16,430 nt of DNA from an uncultured Blautia sp. (GCA_937900135.1 CALCDJ010000023.1:1-16430), one strand, 5' to 3'; counted from the stretch's first letter, positions 5,247 to 13,603 are shown. The notes: generated by a model from the sequence alone, not told the origin. Program-made: numbers and translations.

Positions 5247-7138
5247 TGAGTGAATTCAAATTAACTACAGTGGAAGAATTTGAAGCTGCCACTAACAGAC
5301 TGTTGGAGACAGGTGCCAAAGTAGGTGCCGATTCCTGGCAGATGCGTGTGAAAAATCAGACTCCACACTGTAAATTCGGTGAGCAGGGTATCTGCTGCCG
5401 TATCTGTTCCATGGGACCATGCCGTATTACCCCTAAGGCTCCTAGAGGAATCTGTGGATGTGACGCACACGGTATCGTAGGACGTAATTACCTGAAATTT
5501 ACAGCAGGCGGTGCTTCTGCTCATTCCGATCATGGCCGTGAAATCTGCCATACTCTGCACTGCACAGCAGCAGACGGAAATTACAAGGTAAAAGATCCTG
5601 AGAAACTGATCCGCATCGCAAACGAATGGGGAATCGAAACAGAAGGCAAAGACATTTACGATCTGGCACACGAAGTTGCTGAGACCGGTCTTATGGAATA
5701 TGGTAAGCCATTCGGATACCAGAGATTCCTTGACAGAATGCCTGCAGAACAGAAAGAAAAACTCATTGAGAACGAACTGGCTCCACGTGCCATTGACCGT
5801 GAGGTATCTTCTTCCTTACATATGACACATATGGGATGTTCCTCTCTTCCAGAGGCTCTTGTAAAACAGTCTATCCGCTGCGGTCTTGGCGATGGATGGG
5901 GCGGTTCCATGATGGGAACAGAGTTCTCTGACGTATTATTCGGAACTCCAAAGCCAATTGATACCGAAGCAAACCTTGGCGTTATGGTAGAAGAGAACGT
6001 AAACATCGTTGTACACGGACATGACCCAAGCCTTTCCGAAATGATCTGTGAATACGCAGATGACCCGGAAATGATCGCATACGCAAAAGAAATGGGTGCA
6101 AAAGGCATCACCGTATCCGGTGTTTGCTGTACCTCAAACGAAGTAGCTATGCGTCGTGGTGTTCCAATGGCTGGTAACTTCTTACAGCAGGAAAACGTAG
6201 TTCTGACAGGTGCCTGTGAAGCAATCGTTGTTGACGTACAGTGTATCTTCCCGGCATTAGGACCTTTAAGTAAATGTTTCCACACAAAATTTGTGACAAC
6301 TTCTCCAATCGCTCAGATGCCTGATTCTGAATTCATCCGTTTCAGCGCTGAAACAGCTGGGGAAAACGCAAAAGCAATCGTTAAGATGGCAATCGAAAAC
6401 TTCAAGAACAGAAAACCTGAACTGGTTCACATTCCACAGCTGAAACAGAAAGCAACTGTTGGATACTCTGTAGAAGCAATCGTAAAAACTCTTGACGGCG
6501 TAACAAACTCTCAGGTAGATGTAACAGGAACCACAAAACCGTTACTGGAATGTATCACCTCCGGTGTTATCCGTGGTGCAGTTGCTATGGTTGGATGTAA
6601 CAATCCAAAGATCCGTCCTGACTACGCACACATTGAACTGATGAAGAAATGTATCGCAAATGATATCATCATCATCGCTTCCGGATGTTCCGCACAGGCT
6701 GCTGCAAAAGCAGGTCTTATGGATAAATCCGCAAAAGATCTCTGTGGCGCTGGTCTGAAACGTGTTTGTGAACTGGCTGACATTCCTCCAGTACTTCACA
6801 TGGGCTCCTGTGTAGATATTTCCCGTATGATGGTTCTCGCTGCTGAGCTTGCAAAAGATGCAGGTCTTCAGATTCATCAGCTTCCAGTTGTTGGATGTGC
6901 TCCTGAATGGATGTCCGAAAAAGCTGTATCCATCGGTAACTATGTAATTGGTACCGGTATTGATACCTTCCTTGGTGTAGATCCATACGTTTCCGGTTCT
7001 GACCAGATGGCACAGATCCTTACAGAGGGAACAAGAAAATGGGTTGACGCTGCATTCACAGTAGAAACTGACATTGAGAAATTAGTTGACCTGATGATCG
7101 CTAGAATCGAAGAGAAGAGAGCAGCATTAGGAATCTAA
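5246..7138 (+). CDS. cooS: Anaerobic Ni-Fe carbon monoxide dehydrogenase catalytic subunit
   Basis: This enzyme interconverts CO2 and CO at a Ni-4Fe-4S C-cluster, and in the CODH/ACS complex passes CO to AcsB. At 630 aa it has the usual family length. Electron-relay cysteines are present: C42 and C50 (the intersubunit D-cluster pair), then C51, C54, C59 and C70 (B-cluster, in CCRICSMGPCRI and GICGC). C-cluster ligands are recognisable: His in VVHGHDP (257/259), C295 in GVCCTS, C333 in VDVQCIFP, C451 in VGCNNP, C481 in ASGCSAQ and C522 in MGSCVDIS. The catalytic Lys is in SEKAVSIG (K559). Translation starts at an ATG 6 nt after AAAGGAGG, overlapping the stop of the upstream short frame. The gene is followed by cooC and acsB, so it is the acetyl-CoA pathway CODH (acsA role) rather than a hydrogenase-linked one. 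Confidence 0.98.
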   Translation: MSEFKLTTVEEFEAATNRLLETGAKVGADSWQMRVKNQTPHCKFGEQGICCRICSMGPCRITPKAPRGICGCDAHGIVGRNYLKFTAGGASAHSDHGREICHTLHCTAADGNYKVKDPEKLIRIANEWGIETEGKDIYDLAHEVAETGLMEYGKPFGYQRFLDRMPAEQKEKLIENELAPRAIDREVSSSLHMTHMGCSSLPEALVKQSIRCGLGDGWGGSMMGTEFSDVLFGTPKPIDTEANLGVMVEENVNIVVHGHDPSLSEMICEYADDPEMIAYAKEMGAKGITVSGVCCTSNEVAMRRGVPMAGNFLQQENVVLTGACEAIVVDVQCIFPALGPLSKCFHTKFVTTSPIAQMPDSEFIRFSAETAGENAKAIVKMAIENFKNRKPELVHIPQLKQKATVGYSVEAIVKTLDGVTNSQVDVTGTTKPLLECITSGVIRGAVAMVGCNNPKIRPDYAHIELMKKCIANDIIIIASGCSAQAAAKAGLMDKSAKDLCGAGLKRVCELADIPPVLHMGSCVDISRMMVLAAELAKDAGLQIHQLPVVGCAPEWMSEKAVSIGNYVIGTGIDTFLGVDPYVSGSDQMAQILTEGTRKWVDAAFTVETDIEKLVDLMIARIEEKRAALGI

Positions 7139-7173
7139 TCTATTCATAAAAAAAGTAAGGTGGATAAAGGACT

Positions 7174-7953
7174 ATGAAAATAGCAGTTACAGGTAAGGGC
7201 GGCGTAGGAAAGACCACGTTTGCTGCAACACTTGCCAGACTTTATGCAGAAGAAGGCCGTCACGTGCTGGCCGCTGATGTGGATCCAGATGCGAATCTGG
7301 GACTGGCACTTGGCTTTTCAGAAGAAGAACTGGACAAGATCGTCCCTATCAGTAAAATGCGTAAACTGGTAGAAGAACGTACGGGTGCAGGCCCGGATAA
7401 TCAATATTATAAAATCAATCCTAAGGTGGATGATATTCCCGATGCATACGGACAGGTATGCAACGGTGTGAAGCTTCTTGTACTTGGTACTGTAGAGACC
7501 GGCGGCGCGGGCTGTGTCTGTCCGGAGCACGTAATGCTCAGAAGAATCATCAACAATCTGGTGTTACACCGCGGAGACGTGGTTGTTCTGGATATGGAAG
7601 CAGGACTGGAACATATGGGAAGAGGAACCACAGAGGGAATGGACCAGTTTATTGTGGTAATTGAGCCTGGTTCCAGAAGCGTGCAGACCTACAAAAATGT
7701 AAAGCGTCTTGCAAACGATCTGGGTGTGAAACAGGTTCATGTGGTGGCCAACAAGATCCGGGACGAAAAGGACGAGGAATTTGTGAGAAACCACATTCCG
7801 GCAGAAGATCTGCTTGGCTTTATCCACTATAATACAGAGATCATGGATGCGGACAGACAGGGCTGTTCTCCATACGATTACAGCAAGTCCGCAACAGATG
7901 AAATCCGTAAAATCAAAGAAACCATTGATAAGATCGATGAGTGCGATAAATAG
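7174..7953 (+). CDS. cooC: CooC-family nickel-insertion ATPase, second paralogue
   Basis: A 259-residue P-loop ATPase. Residues 7-15 are the deviant Walker A GKGGVGKTT. The nucleotide-site motif is AADVDPDANLGLALGF, the CxC metal/dimer motif is C114-V-C116 (GAGCVCPEHVM), and switch II is VLDMEAGLEHMGRG. It lies between cooS and acsB, and its stop codon overlaps the acsB ribosome-binding site, so the three genes are co-translated. It should insert or deliver nickel to one of the two flanking enzymes; neither partner can be assigned from sequence alone. Compared with the paralogue at 4202 it has the DPDANLG form of the nucleotide motif and a different region around the CxC (CPEH instead of CFVN), so they are separate subfamilies rather than a recent duplication. 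Confidence 0.92.
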   Translation: MKIAVTGKGGVGKTTFAATLARLYAEEGRHVLAADVDPDANLGLALGFSEEELDKIVPISKMRKLVEERTGAGPDNQYYKINPKVDDIPDAYGQVCNGVKLLVLGTVETGGAGCVCPEHVMLRRIINNLVLHRGDVVVLDMEAGLEHMGRGTTEGMDQFIVVIEPGSRSVQTYKNVKRLANDLGVKQVHVVANKIRDEKDEEFVRNHIPAEDLLGFIHYNTEIMDADRQGCSPYDYSKSATDEIRKIKETIDKIDECDK

Positions 7954-7957
7954 GAGG
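7952..7957 (+). promoter_or_regulatory. AGGAGG overlapping the cooC stop codon, deciding a TTG start for acsB
   Basis: The stop codon TAG of cooC runs into AGGAGG. Eight nucleotides later comes TTG at 7966. No ATG or GTG lies within usable distance, and the protein N-terminus fits the family from this TTG. Confidence 0.75.
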
Positions 7958-7965
7958 AAATAGCA

Positions 7966-10095
7966 TTGACATTATTTGAGAGAGTATTTAATGGTAATGA
8001 TGCTGTATATGGTCTTACAGAGCAGGCAATTGATGCAGCAATCGCGCAGCAGGGCGAAGACAAAGCGGTTAGCTTTCCAAATACCGCATACTGCTTACCT
8101 TGTTACTATGCAGTAACAGGTGTTAAGGTAACAACCTTAAAAGAATTAAAAGAAGCACTTGGTGTTGTGAAAACATTAATGACAAGAGAATCCCGTCTCA
8201 ACGACGCATTCATGTCTGGTGTTGCTACTGCTCTTTGTGCAGAATTTATTGAAGTACTGAAATATATCGACGGAGCAGTTCCATACGAAGCACCTCTTTG
8301 TGGTCACCTTCCGGATGCTGCAATCCGTGAACTTGGTGTTCCCCTTGTAACAGGCGATATCCCAGGTGTTGCTGTTCTGATTAACGCTGCTCCAAGCGTA
8401 GAAGAAGCAGTTGCACTTGTAAAATCCTACCAGGCACAGGGTATCCTGGTTACCTTAGTAGGTGAGATCTGCAGCCAGATCGAAGAATCCGGAATGTCCA
8501 CAGGCGCAAACGTTCGTGTCATTCCTCTTGGAAAAGACATCACATCTGTTATCCATGTAGTATCTGTTGCTCTTAGAGCAGCTCTGATCTTCGGTAACGT
8601 AAAACCAGGAGATGCTGCTACACTTATGGAATACACCTTCAAACGTGTGCCTGCATTTGTAAATGCATTCGCACCACTGGATGACGTGATCGTAGCATGC
8701 GGCGCTGGCGCTATTGCTCTTGGATTCCCGGTAGTTACAAACGAAACAGAAAATATCTTCCGTGTACCAAAGAGCCTGATCGTTCAGGAAGATGTAAGCA
8801 AATTCAACGCGACATCCCTGGAAGCACGTGATATCAAGATCAAGATCACAAACATCGACATCCCGGTAGCATTCGCATCTGCATTCGAAGGTGAGATCAT
8901 CCGTCGTAAAGACATGCAGGTTGAATTTGATGGTTCTCGTGTAGACTGTGCAGAGCTTGTTCATACCTGTGAAGCATCCGAAATCGAAGATCACAAGATC
9001 ACCGTAATCGGACCAGAAGCAGACGAAATGGAACTTGGAAGCAAAAACAGCATCGCATACGTGGTAAAAGTTGCCGGCAAGAACATGCAGCCAGACTTTG
9101 AACCGGTTATCGAGCGTAAATTCCACAACTATATCAACTGCATCGAAGGTGTATACCACACAGGACAGAGAGATATGCAGCGTATCCGTATCAGCATTGA
9201 TGCATTTAACGCTGGTTTCCGTATCAAACACCTTGGCGAAGTTCTTTACAGCCAGGTTAAGAACGAATTTGATGCCGTTGTAGACAAATGTGAAGTTGTG
9301 ATCTACACAGATCCTGCTGAATGTACAAGAATCCGTCATGAAGTAGCAATCCCGACCTTCAACAAACGTGACGAACGTCTTTCTACTTTAACAGACGAAT
9401 CCGTAGACGTATACTACAGCTGTATCCTCTGCCAGGCATTCTCCCCGTCCCACGTATGTGTGGTAACTCCGGAGAGACTTGGACTTTGCGGTGCCGTTTC
9501 ATGGCTGGATGCAAAAGCAACCAACGAGCTGGATCCAAACGGACCTTGCCAGGTGATCACAAAAGAAAGACCGATCGATGAAAATCTCGGATCTTATGAA
9601 GACGTAGATGAAGCAGTTAAGAAATTCTCCCAGGGTGCTTTGGAGCACGTTACCCTGTACTCCATCATGCAGGATCCAATGACTTCCTGCGGATGTTTCG
9701 AGTGTATCTGTGGTATCGAGCCGTTCTCCAACGGTGTTGTTATCGCGAACCGTGAATACGCAGGCATGACTCCTCTTGGAATGACCTTCCCGGAAATGGC
9801 TTCCATGACCGGCGGCGGTGTTCAGACTCCTGGATTCATGGGACATGGTAAACACTTCATCGGTTCCAAGAAATTCATGAAGGCTGAAGGCGGTGTAGAA
9901 CGTATCGTATGGATGCCGAAAGAATTGAAAGAATTCGTTGCTGACAGATTAAATGCAACAGCAAAAGAACTCTACGGAATCGAAAACTTTACCGATATGA
10001 TTGGTGACGAAACTGTAGCAGAAGATCCGGAAACACTGGTTGCTTTCTTAACAGAAAAAGGCCATCCGGCACTTTCTATGGAGCCTATGATGTAA
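7966..10095 (+). CDS. acsB: Acetyl-CoA synthase (CO-methylating acetyl-CoA synthase, beta subunit)
   Basis: AcsB condenses CO from CooS, the methyl group from the corrinoid protein and CoA into acetyl-CoA at the A-cluster. At 709 aa it matches bacterial AcsB (about 729 aa in Moorella). A-cluster ligands are complete: C486, C489, C498 and C508 (YSCILCQAF, SHVCVVTPE, LGLCGAV) bind the 4Fe-4S unit, and C575-G-C577 (TSCGCFEC) bind the distal nickel. All are offset by exactly 20 from the Moorella numbering, consistent with a slightly shorter N-terminus. The N-terminal CO-channel domain and the middle CoA/ferredoxin-binding domain are present. The start is TTG. The next gene is about 220 nt away behind its own promoter, so acsB ends this transcription unit or reads through into acsD. 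Confidence 0.98.
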   Translation: MTLFERVFNGNDAVYGLTEQAIDAAIAQQGEDKAVSFPNTAYCLPCYYAVTGVKVTTLKELKEALGVVKTLMTRESRLNDAFMSGVATALCAEFIEVLKYIDGAVPYEAPLCGHLPDAAIRELGVPLVTGDIPGVAVLINAAPSVEEAVALVKSYQAQGILVTLVGEICSQIEESGMSTGANVRVIPLGKDITSVIHVVSVALRAALIFGNVKPGDAATLMEYTFKRVPAFVNAFAPLDDVIVACGAGAIALGFPVVTNETENIFRVPKSLIVQEDVSKFNATSLEARDIKIKITNIDIPVAFASAFEGEIIRRKDMQVEFDGSRVDCAELVHTCEASEIEDHKITVIGPEADEMELGSKNSIAYVVKVAGKNMQPDFEPVIERKFHNYINCIEGVYHTGQRDMQRIRISIDAFNAGFRIKHLGEVLYSQVKNEFDAVVDKCEVVIYTDPAECTRIRHEVAIPTFNKRDERLSTLTDESVDVYYSCILCQAFSPSHVCVVTPERLGLCGAVSWLDAKATNELDPNGPCQVITKERPIDENLGSYEDVDEAVKKFSQGALEHVTLYSIMQDPMTSCGCFECICGIEPFSNGVVIANREYAGMTPLGMTFPEMASMTGGGVQTPGFMGHGKHFIGSKKFMKAEGGVERIVWMPKELKEFVADRLNATAKELYGIENFTDMIGDETVAEDPETLVAFLTEKGHPALSMEPMM

Positions 10096-10152
10096 GATTG
10101 CCGGTTATAAGAAACTGAGCAAGAATTCCCTGGCAGAATATGGGATACTGCC

Positions 10153-10182
10153 TTGTCAATAGACCCAGGAATGTAGTATAAT
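10153..10182 (+). promoter_or_regulatory. Sigma-A type promoter for acsD-acsC-acsE
   Basis: TTGTCA (10153-10158) and a perfect TATAAT (10177-10182) have an 18-nt spacer. The predicted transcript start is near 10188, exactly where the stem of the structured leader begins. It gives the corrinoid protein genes their own transcript in addition to read-through from acsB. Confidence 0.78.
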
Positions 10183-10188
10183 AAATGC

Positions 10189-10269
10189 GGACGAATTACG
10201 CCAGGCAGCAGGCTTTTACATATGCCGAAAAGGCAGCCGGAAGAGCGGACCTGCCGCCTGGTATCGTCC
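10189..10269 (+). ncRNA. Structured leader RNA upstream of acsD, candidate cis-regulatory element
   Basis: An outer stem GGACGA (10189-10194)/TCGTCC (10264-10269) continues into CCAGGCAGCAGG (10201-10212)/CCTGCCGCCTGG (10250-10261), 11 of 12 bp paired. The stem encloses two small hairpins, TGCC-GAAAA-GGCA (10223-10235) and CCG/CGG (10237-10248), making a multi-branched fold. The 3' side, AGCCGGAAGA followed after a few bases by ACCTGCC, partly resembles the B12 box of cobalamin riboswitches. However, the rest of that riboswitch (the GCCACTG core, about 200 nt in total) is absent. The fold begins at the predicted transcript start of a gene for a corrinoid protein. Function is inferred. Confidence 0.55.
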
Positions 10270-10314
10270 AAAATATTTTATAAATCTTAAATATTTTAAG
10301 GAGGCTAACGAGAA

Positions 10315-11256
10315 ATGCCGTTTAATCAGAAACCACAAAAGTTTAATGCAAAGATTAACACAGTCACAATCGGAAGCGGAGACAAAACTGTTTCTATCGG
10401 TGGAGACAGCACATTTCCATTCTATTCCTTTGACGCTCCATCAGAAAACACTGCTAAAATTGGTGTAGAAATTTCTGATATGGGACTGGAAGGCGCATCT
10501 GAGGGCATTAAGGCATACTATGAAGGTGCTGAGACCATGGCTGATATTGCTAAAAAAGCAGCTGCTATGGAAGGTGCTGATTTTGTTGCACTTGTTCTGG
10601 AAGGCGGAGATCCAAACGGTGCAGACAAATCTGTAGATGAGTTAATCTCTGTAGTCAAAGAGGTTGCAGACGCAGTAGACTGCCCATTAGTTGTAGAAGG
10701 ATGCAAGAACGTAGAAAAAGACTCTGAATTACTTCCGAAAGTAGCAGAAGTGTTACAGGGAAGAAACGTTCTGATCCTTTCCGAGAAAGAAGAAAACTAT
10801 AAGGCAATCGGTGCAGCAGCTGGTCTTGCTTATGATCAGATCGTTGGCGCTGAGTCCGCTGTAGATATCAACCTCGCAAAACAGTTAAACGTTGTGACAA
10901 CACAGTTAGGTGTAAATGCACAGAAGATCGTGATGAACGTAGGAAGTGCATGTGCCGGATACGGATATGAGTACGTTGTATCCACAATGGACCGTATCAA
11001 AGGTGCAGCGTTATCTCAGAATGATAACATGCTGCAGATGCCTATCATTACACCAGTTGCTTCTGAGACATGGAATGTAAAAGAAGCGATGGCTTCTGAA
11101 GCTGACATGCCGGAATGGGGACCACAGGATGAACGTGGAATCGACATGGAGATCATGACCGCAGCAGCTGACCTGGCAGCAGGTTCTGATGCAGTGATCC
11201 TGAGACATCCTCAGTCTGTAAAGACAATTTCCGAAATGATCAAAGCACTTGCGTAA
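10315..11256 (+). CDS. acsD: Corrinoid iron-sulfur protein (CFeSP) small subunit / acetyl-CoA decarbonylase-synthase delta subunit
   Basis: A 313-residue protein that pairs with AcsC to form CFeSP, the carrier that takes the methyl group from methyl-THF (via AcsE) and gives it to AcsB. The N-terminus (KFNAKINTVTIGSGDKTVSIGGDSTFPFYSF) and the TIM-barrel pattern with ADFVALVLEGGDPNG, DCPLVVEGCKN and KIVMNVGSACAGYGYEYVVSTMDRI are typical of the CdhD/AcsD family, and the length is normal. No cofactor cysteines are expected in this subunit; it shapes the corrinoid site. The ribosome-binding site AAGGAGG precedes the ATG. The acsC start follows after 20 nt, so the two are co-translated. Confidence 0.96.
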   Translation: MPFNQKPQKFNAKINTVTIGSGDKTVSIGGDSTFPFYSFDAPSENTAKIGVEISDMGLEGASEGIKAYYEGAETMADIAKKAAAMEGADFVALVLEGGDPNGADKSVDELISVVKEVADAVDCPLVVEGCKNVEKDSELLPKVAEVLQGRNVLILSEKEENYKAIGAAAGLAYDQIVGAESAVDINLAKQLNVVTTQLGVNAQKIVMNVGSACAGYGYEYVVSTMDRIKGAALSQNDNMLQMPIITPVASETWNVKEAMASEADMPEWGPQDERGIDMEIMTAAADLAAGSDAVILRHPQSVKTISEMIKALA

Positions 11257-11276
11257 TTGAATAGGAGGAAGAAGAT

Positions 11277-12620
11277 ATGGCACTGAATGGTATTCAGATC
11301 TTTAAATTAACACCAAAGAAAAACTGTAAGGAATGTGGATGCCCAACATGTATGGCTTTCTCTATGAAAGTTGCACAGGGCGCAATGGACATTTCTGCTT
11401 GTCCACATATGTCTGAAGATGCACTGGCTTCTTTATCAGAAGCAACTGCACCGCCAATGAAAACAATCAAAATCGGAGCAGGCGAGAATGAATATTCTCT
11501 CGGTGGAGAAACTGTTCTTTTCAGACATGAAAAAACATTTGTAAGCAAAACACGCTACGCAGTTGCACTGTGCACAGATATGGACGATGCAGCTGTTGAA
11601 GCAAAACTGGCAGAAATCCCGAAGGTTGATTATGAGCGTATCGGCGAGAGAATGTTTGCAGAAATCGTATACGTAAACTGCAGCGAAGGCGCTGATGCTG
11701 CAAAATACACAGACCTTGTGAAAAAAGCAGCAGGTCTTGGCAGAACTCTTGTACTTGGATGTACAGACGTTGAGATCGCAAAAGCCGCTCTGGAAATCTG
11801 CAAAGACAGCAAGCCGGTATTAAACGGTGCAAACGCTTCCAACTACGAAGCAATGAACGCGCTTGCTACAGAAGCAGGCGTAGTCTTAGGCGTATCCGGA
11901 AAAGATTTAAATGAACTGTATGATACCGTTGCAGCACTGGAAAAACTTGGTAACAAGAATCTGGTTCTTGACGTAACAGGAGCTGACCTGAAAGAGACAT
12001 TTGCAAATACCGTACTTGTTCGCCGCGCAGCTATCAAAGATCAGGACAGAACCTTTGGTTATCCGTCCATCGTTAACACAGTTGCAATCGCTAAAGGCGA
12101 TGTACATATGCAGGCAGCACTGGCTTCCCTGTTTACCATGAAATATGGCTCCATCATTGTTATGGAACAGATGACATATGCTGAGGCGCTTCCGTTATTC
12201 GGACTTCGCCAGAACCTGTTCACTGACCCGCAGAAGCCAATGAAAGTAGAACCGGGTATCTACAAATTAAACGGTGCTGACGAAAACTCTCTGGTTGTAA
12301 CCACAGTTGACTTCGCACTGACCTATTTCGTAGTTTCCGGTGAACTGGAACGTTCCGGTGTTCCGCTGAACCTTGTAATCAACGATGCAGGTGGATTATC
12401 CGTTCTGACTTCCTGGGCAGCTGGTAAATTCTCCGGCAACAGCATTGCAAAATTCATTCAGGAACAGGTAGAACCGAATGTAAAATGCAGAAGACTGGTA
12501 ATCCCTGGAAAAGTCGCTGTATTGAAGGGTGACCTGGAAGCGAAACTTCCTGGCTGGGAAATCATTGTTGGACCAAGAGAAGCTGTTCAGCTTGTGAAAT
12601 TCTTAAAAGACATGAAATAA
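11277..12620 (+). CDS. acsC: Corrinoid iron-sulfur protein (CFeSP) large subunit / acetyl-CoA decarbonylase-synthase gamma subunit
   Basis: A 447-residue subunit that binds the cobalamin cofactor and a low-potential 4Fe-4S cluster. The N-terminal cluster-binding domain shows C17, C20, C25 and C42 (NCKECGCPTCMAF, then ISACPHM). Then come the linker, the central TIM barrel (DKTRYAVALC-like strands, LVLDVTGADLKET) and the C-terminal corrinoid-binding domain with NLVINDAGGLSVLTSWAAGKFSG. The length matches AcsC/CdhE of acetogens. The cofactor is bound base-off, and the methyl group moves through Co(I)/CH3-Co(III). The gene is tightly linked to acsD. A long hairpin without a U-tract separates it from acsE. 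Confidence 0.96.
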   Translation: MALNGIQIFKLTPKKNCKECGCPTCMAFSMKVAQGAMDISACPHMSEDALASLSEATAPPMKTIKIGAGENEYSLGGETVLFRHEKTFVSKTRYAVALCTDMDDAAVEAKLAEIPKVDYERIGERMFAEIVYVNCSEGADAAKYTDLVKKAAGLGRTLVLGCTDVEIAKAALEICKDSKPVLNGANASNYEAMNALATEAGVVLGVSGKDLNELYDTVAALEKLGNKNLVLDVTGADLKETFANTVLVRRAAIKDQDRTFGYPSIVNTVAIAKGDVHMQAALASLFTMKYGSIIVMEQMTYAEALPLFGLRQNLFTDPQKPMKVEPGIYKLNGADENSLVVTTVDFALTYFVVSGELERSGVPLNLVINDAGGLSVLTSWAAGKFSGNSIAKFIQEQVEPNVKCRRLVIPGKVAVLKGDLEAKLPGWEIIVGPREAVQLVKFLKDMK

Positions 12621-12633
12621 ACCAGTATGTAAG

Positions 12634-12664
12634 GCAGCTGTCCTGTCACAGACAGGGCAGCTGC
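12634..12664 (+). repeat. Long hairpin in the acsC-acsE spacer, no U-tract
   Basis: GCAGCTGTCCTGTC (12634-12647), loop ACA and GACAGGGCAGCTGC (12651-12664) form a 14-bp stem with a single G.U pair. It is followed by AGATCAAGATT, so it is not a normal intrinsic terminator. It fits an mRNA-stabilising or processing element setting different levels of acsDC and acsE, or a weak terminator. Confidence 0.6.
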
Positions 12665-12696
12665 AGATCAAGATTAACGAAAAGGAGAACACGAGT

Positions 12697-13482
12697 ATGG
12701 CAAAATTTGTGACTATTGGGGAAAGACTTTCTACTACAGCACCAGCGGTAAATAAAGCATTTACTGAAAGAGATCCTGAGCCGATCCTGAAAAGAGCAAA
12801 ACAGCAGCTGGATGCAGGTGCTACTTACCTTGATGTAAATATCGGACCGGCAGAAAACGATGGTGAAGAACTGATGAAATGGGCAGTACAGCTTCTTCAG
12901 TCAGAATTCGATAATGTTCCGTTAGCACTGGATACCACAAACATGAAAGCAATTGAAGCTGGTATTTCTGTATACAACAGAGCAAAAGGAAAACCAATCG
13001 TAAACTCTGCAGATGCAGGAGACAGAATTGGAAACATCGATCTTGCAGCAGCAAACGACGCTATTGTTATTGCACTTTGCTCTTCCGGTATGGTTGCATC
13101 CGATAACGATGAGCGTATGATGCACTGCCAGAACATGCTGGAAAGAGGTATGATGCTTGGTATGGAGCCGACAGATCTCTGGTTTGACCCGTTATTCCTG
13201 GTTGTAAAGGGAATGCAGGAAAAACAGATGGAAGTTCTGGAAGCAATCAAAATGTTCTCCGACATGGGACTGAATTCCACAGGCGGACTTTCCAATAACA
13301 GCAACGGTATGCCAAAACATATCCGTCCAATCATGGATTCCGCACTTGTCGCTATGGCTATGATGCAGGGTCTTACTTCTGCAATCGTAAATCCTAACGA
13401 CTTACGTCTGATGGAAACAATCAAATCCTGTGACGTATTCAAGAACAACACTCTGTACGCAGATTCCTACCTGGAAATCTAA
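12697..13482 (+). CDS. acsE: Methyltetrahydrofolate:corrinoid iron-sulfur protein methyltransferase
   Basis: A 261-residue TIM-barrel methyltransferase that transfers the methyl group of 5-methyl-THF to Co(I) of AcsCD. Pterin-binding family motifs are visible: DAGATYLDVNIGP at about residue 39, PLALDTTN (D79), KPIVNSADAGD (N103), LWFDPLFLV and GLSNNSNGMP, which hold the residues that position the folate and protonate N5 in the Moorella enzyme. The length equals that of characterised AcsE (about 262 aa). It ends with the usual LYADSYLEI. It is the last gene before a strong terminator, in the unit acsD-acsC-acsE. Confidence 0.97.
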   Translation: MAKFVTIGERLSTTAPAVNKAFTERDPEPILKRAKQQLDAGATYLDVNIGPAENDGEELMKWAVQLLQSEFDNVPLALDTTNMKAIEAGISVYNRAKGKPIVNSADAGDRIGNIDLAAANDAIVIALCSSGMVASDNDERMMHCQNMLERGMMLGMEPTDLWFDPLFLVVKGMQEKQMEVLEAIKMFSDMGLNSTGGLSNNSNGMPKHIRPIMDSALVAMAMMQGLTSAIVNPNDLRLMETIKSCDVFKNNTLYADSYLEI

Positions 13483-13552
13483 TCAGAGTGTGAGAGAAGT
13501 GCACAGATCTTTTTGGAAATGTGCCTATCGTAATAACGAATACATACTCGGA

Positions 13553-13586
13553 GGGGGCGGAGGCTTCGACCTTCGCCCCCTTTTTT
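13553..13586 (+). terminator. Rho-independent terminator between acsE and acsV
   Basis: GGGGGCGGAGG (13553-13563), loop CTTCGA and CCTTCGCCCCC (13570-13580) give an 11-bp GC-rich stem with one G.U pair, followed by TTTTTT. It is the clearest intrinsic terminator in the window. The next gene starts 18 nt later without a visible promoter between. Confidence 0.92.
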
Positions 13587-13603
13587 AAGAAAGGTGGCTG
13601 TCG

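Noticed and set aside
8455..9339. A 294-codon open frame on the minus strand inside acsB
   Set aside because: It is antisense to a fully conserved acsB, has low-complexity composition and no recognisable domain or ribosome-binding site. Long antisense frames are common opposite strongly biased codon use.
10189..10269. A standard cobalamin riboswitch
   Set aside because: The GCCACTG core and the preceding conserved blocks are missing, and the element is about 80 nt instead of about 200. Only the B12-box-like 3' strand is similar, so it is reported as an unclassified structured leader.
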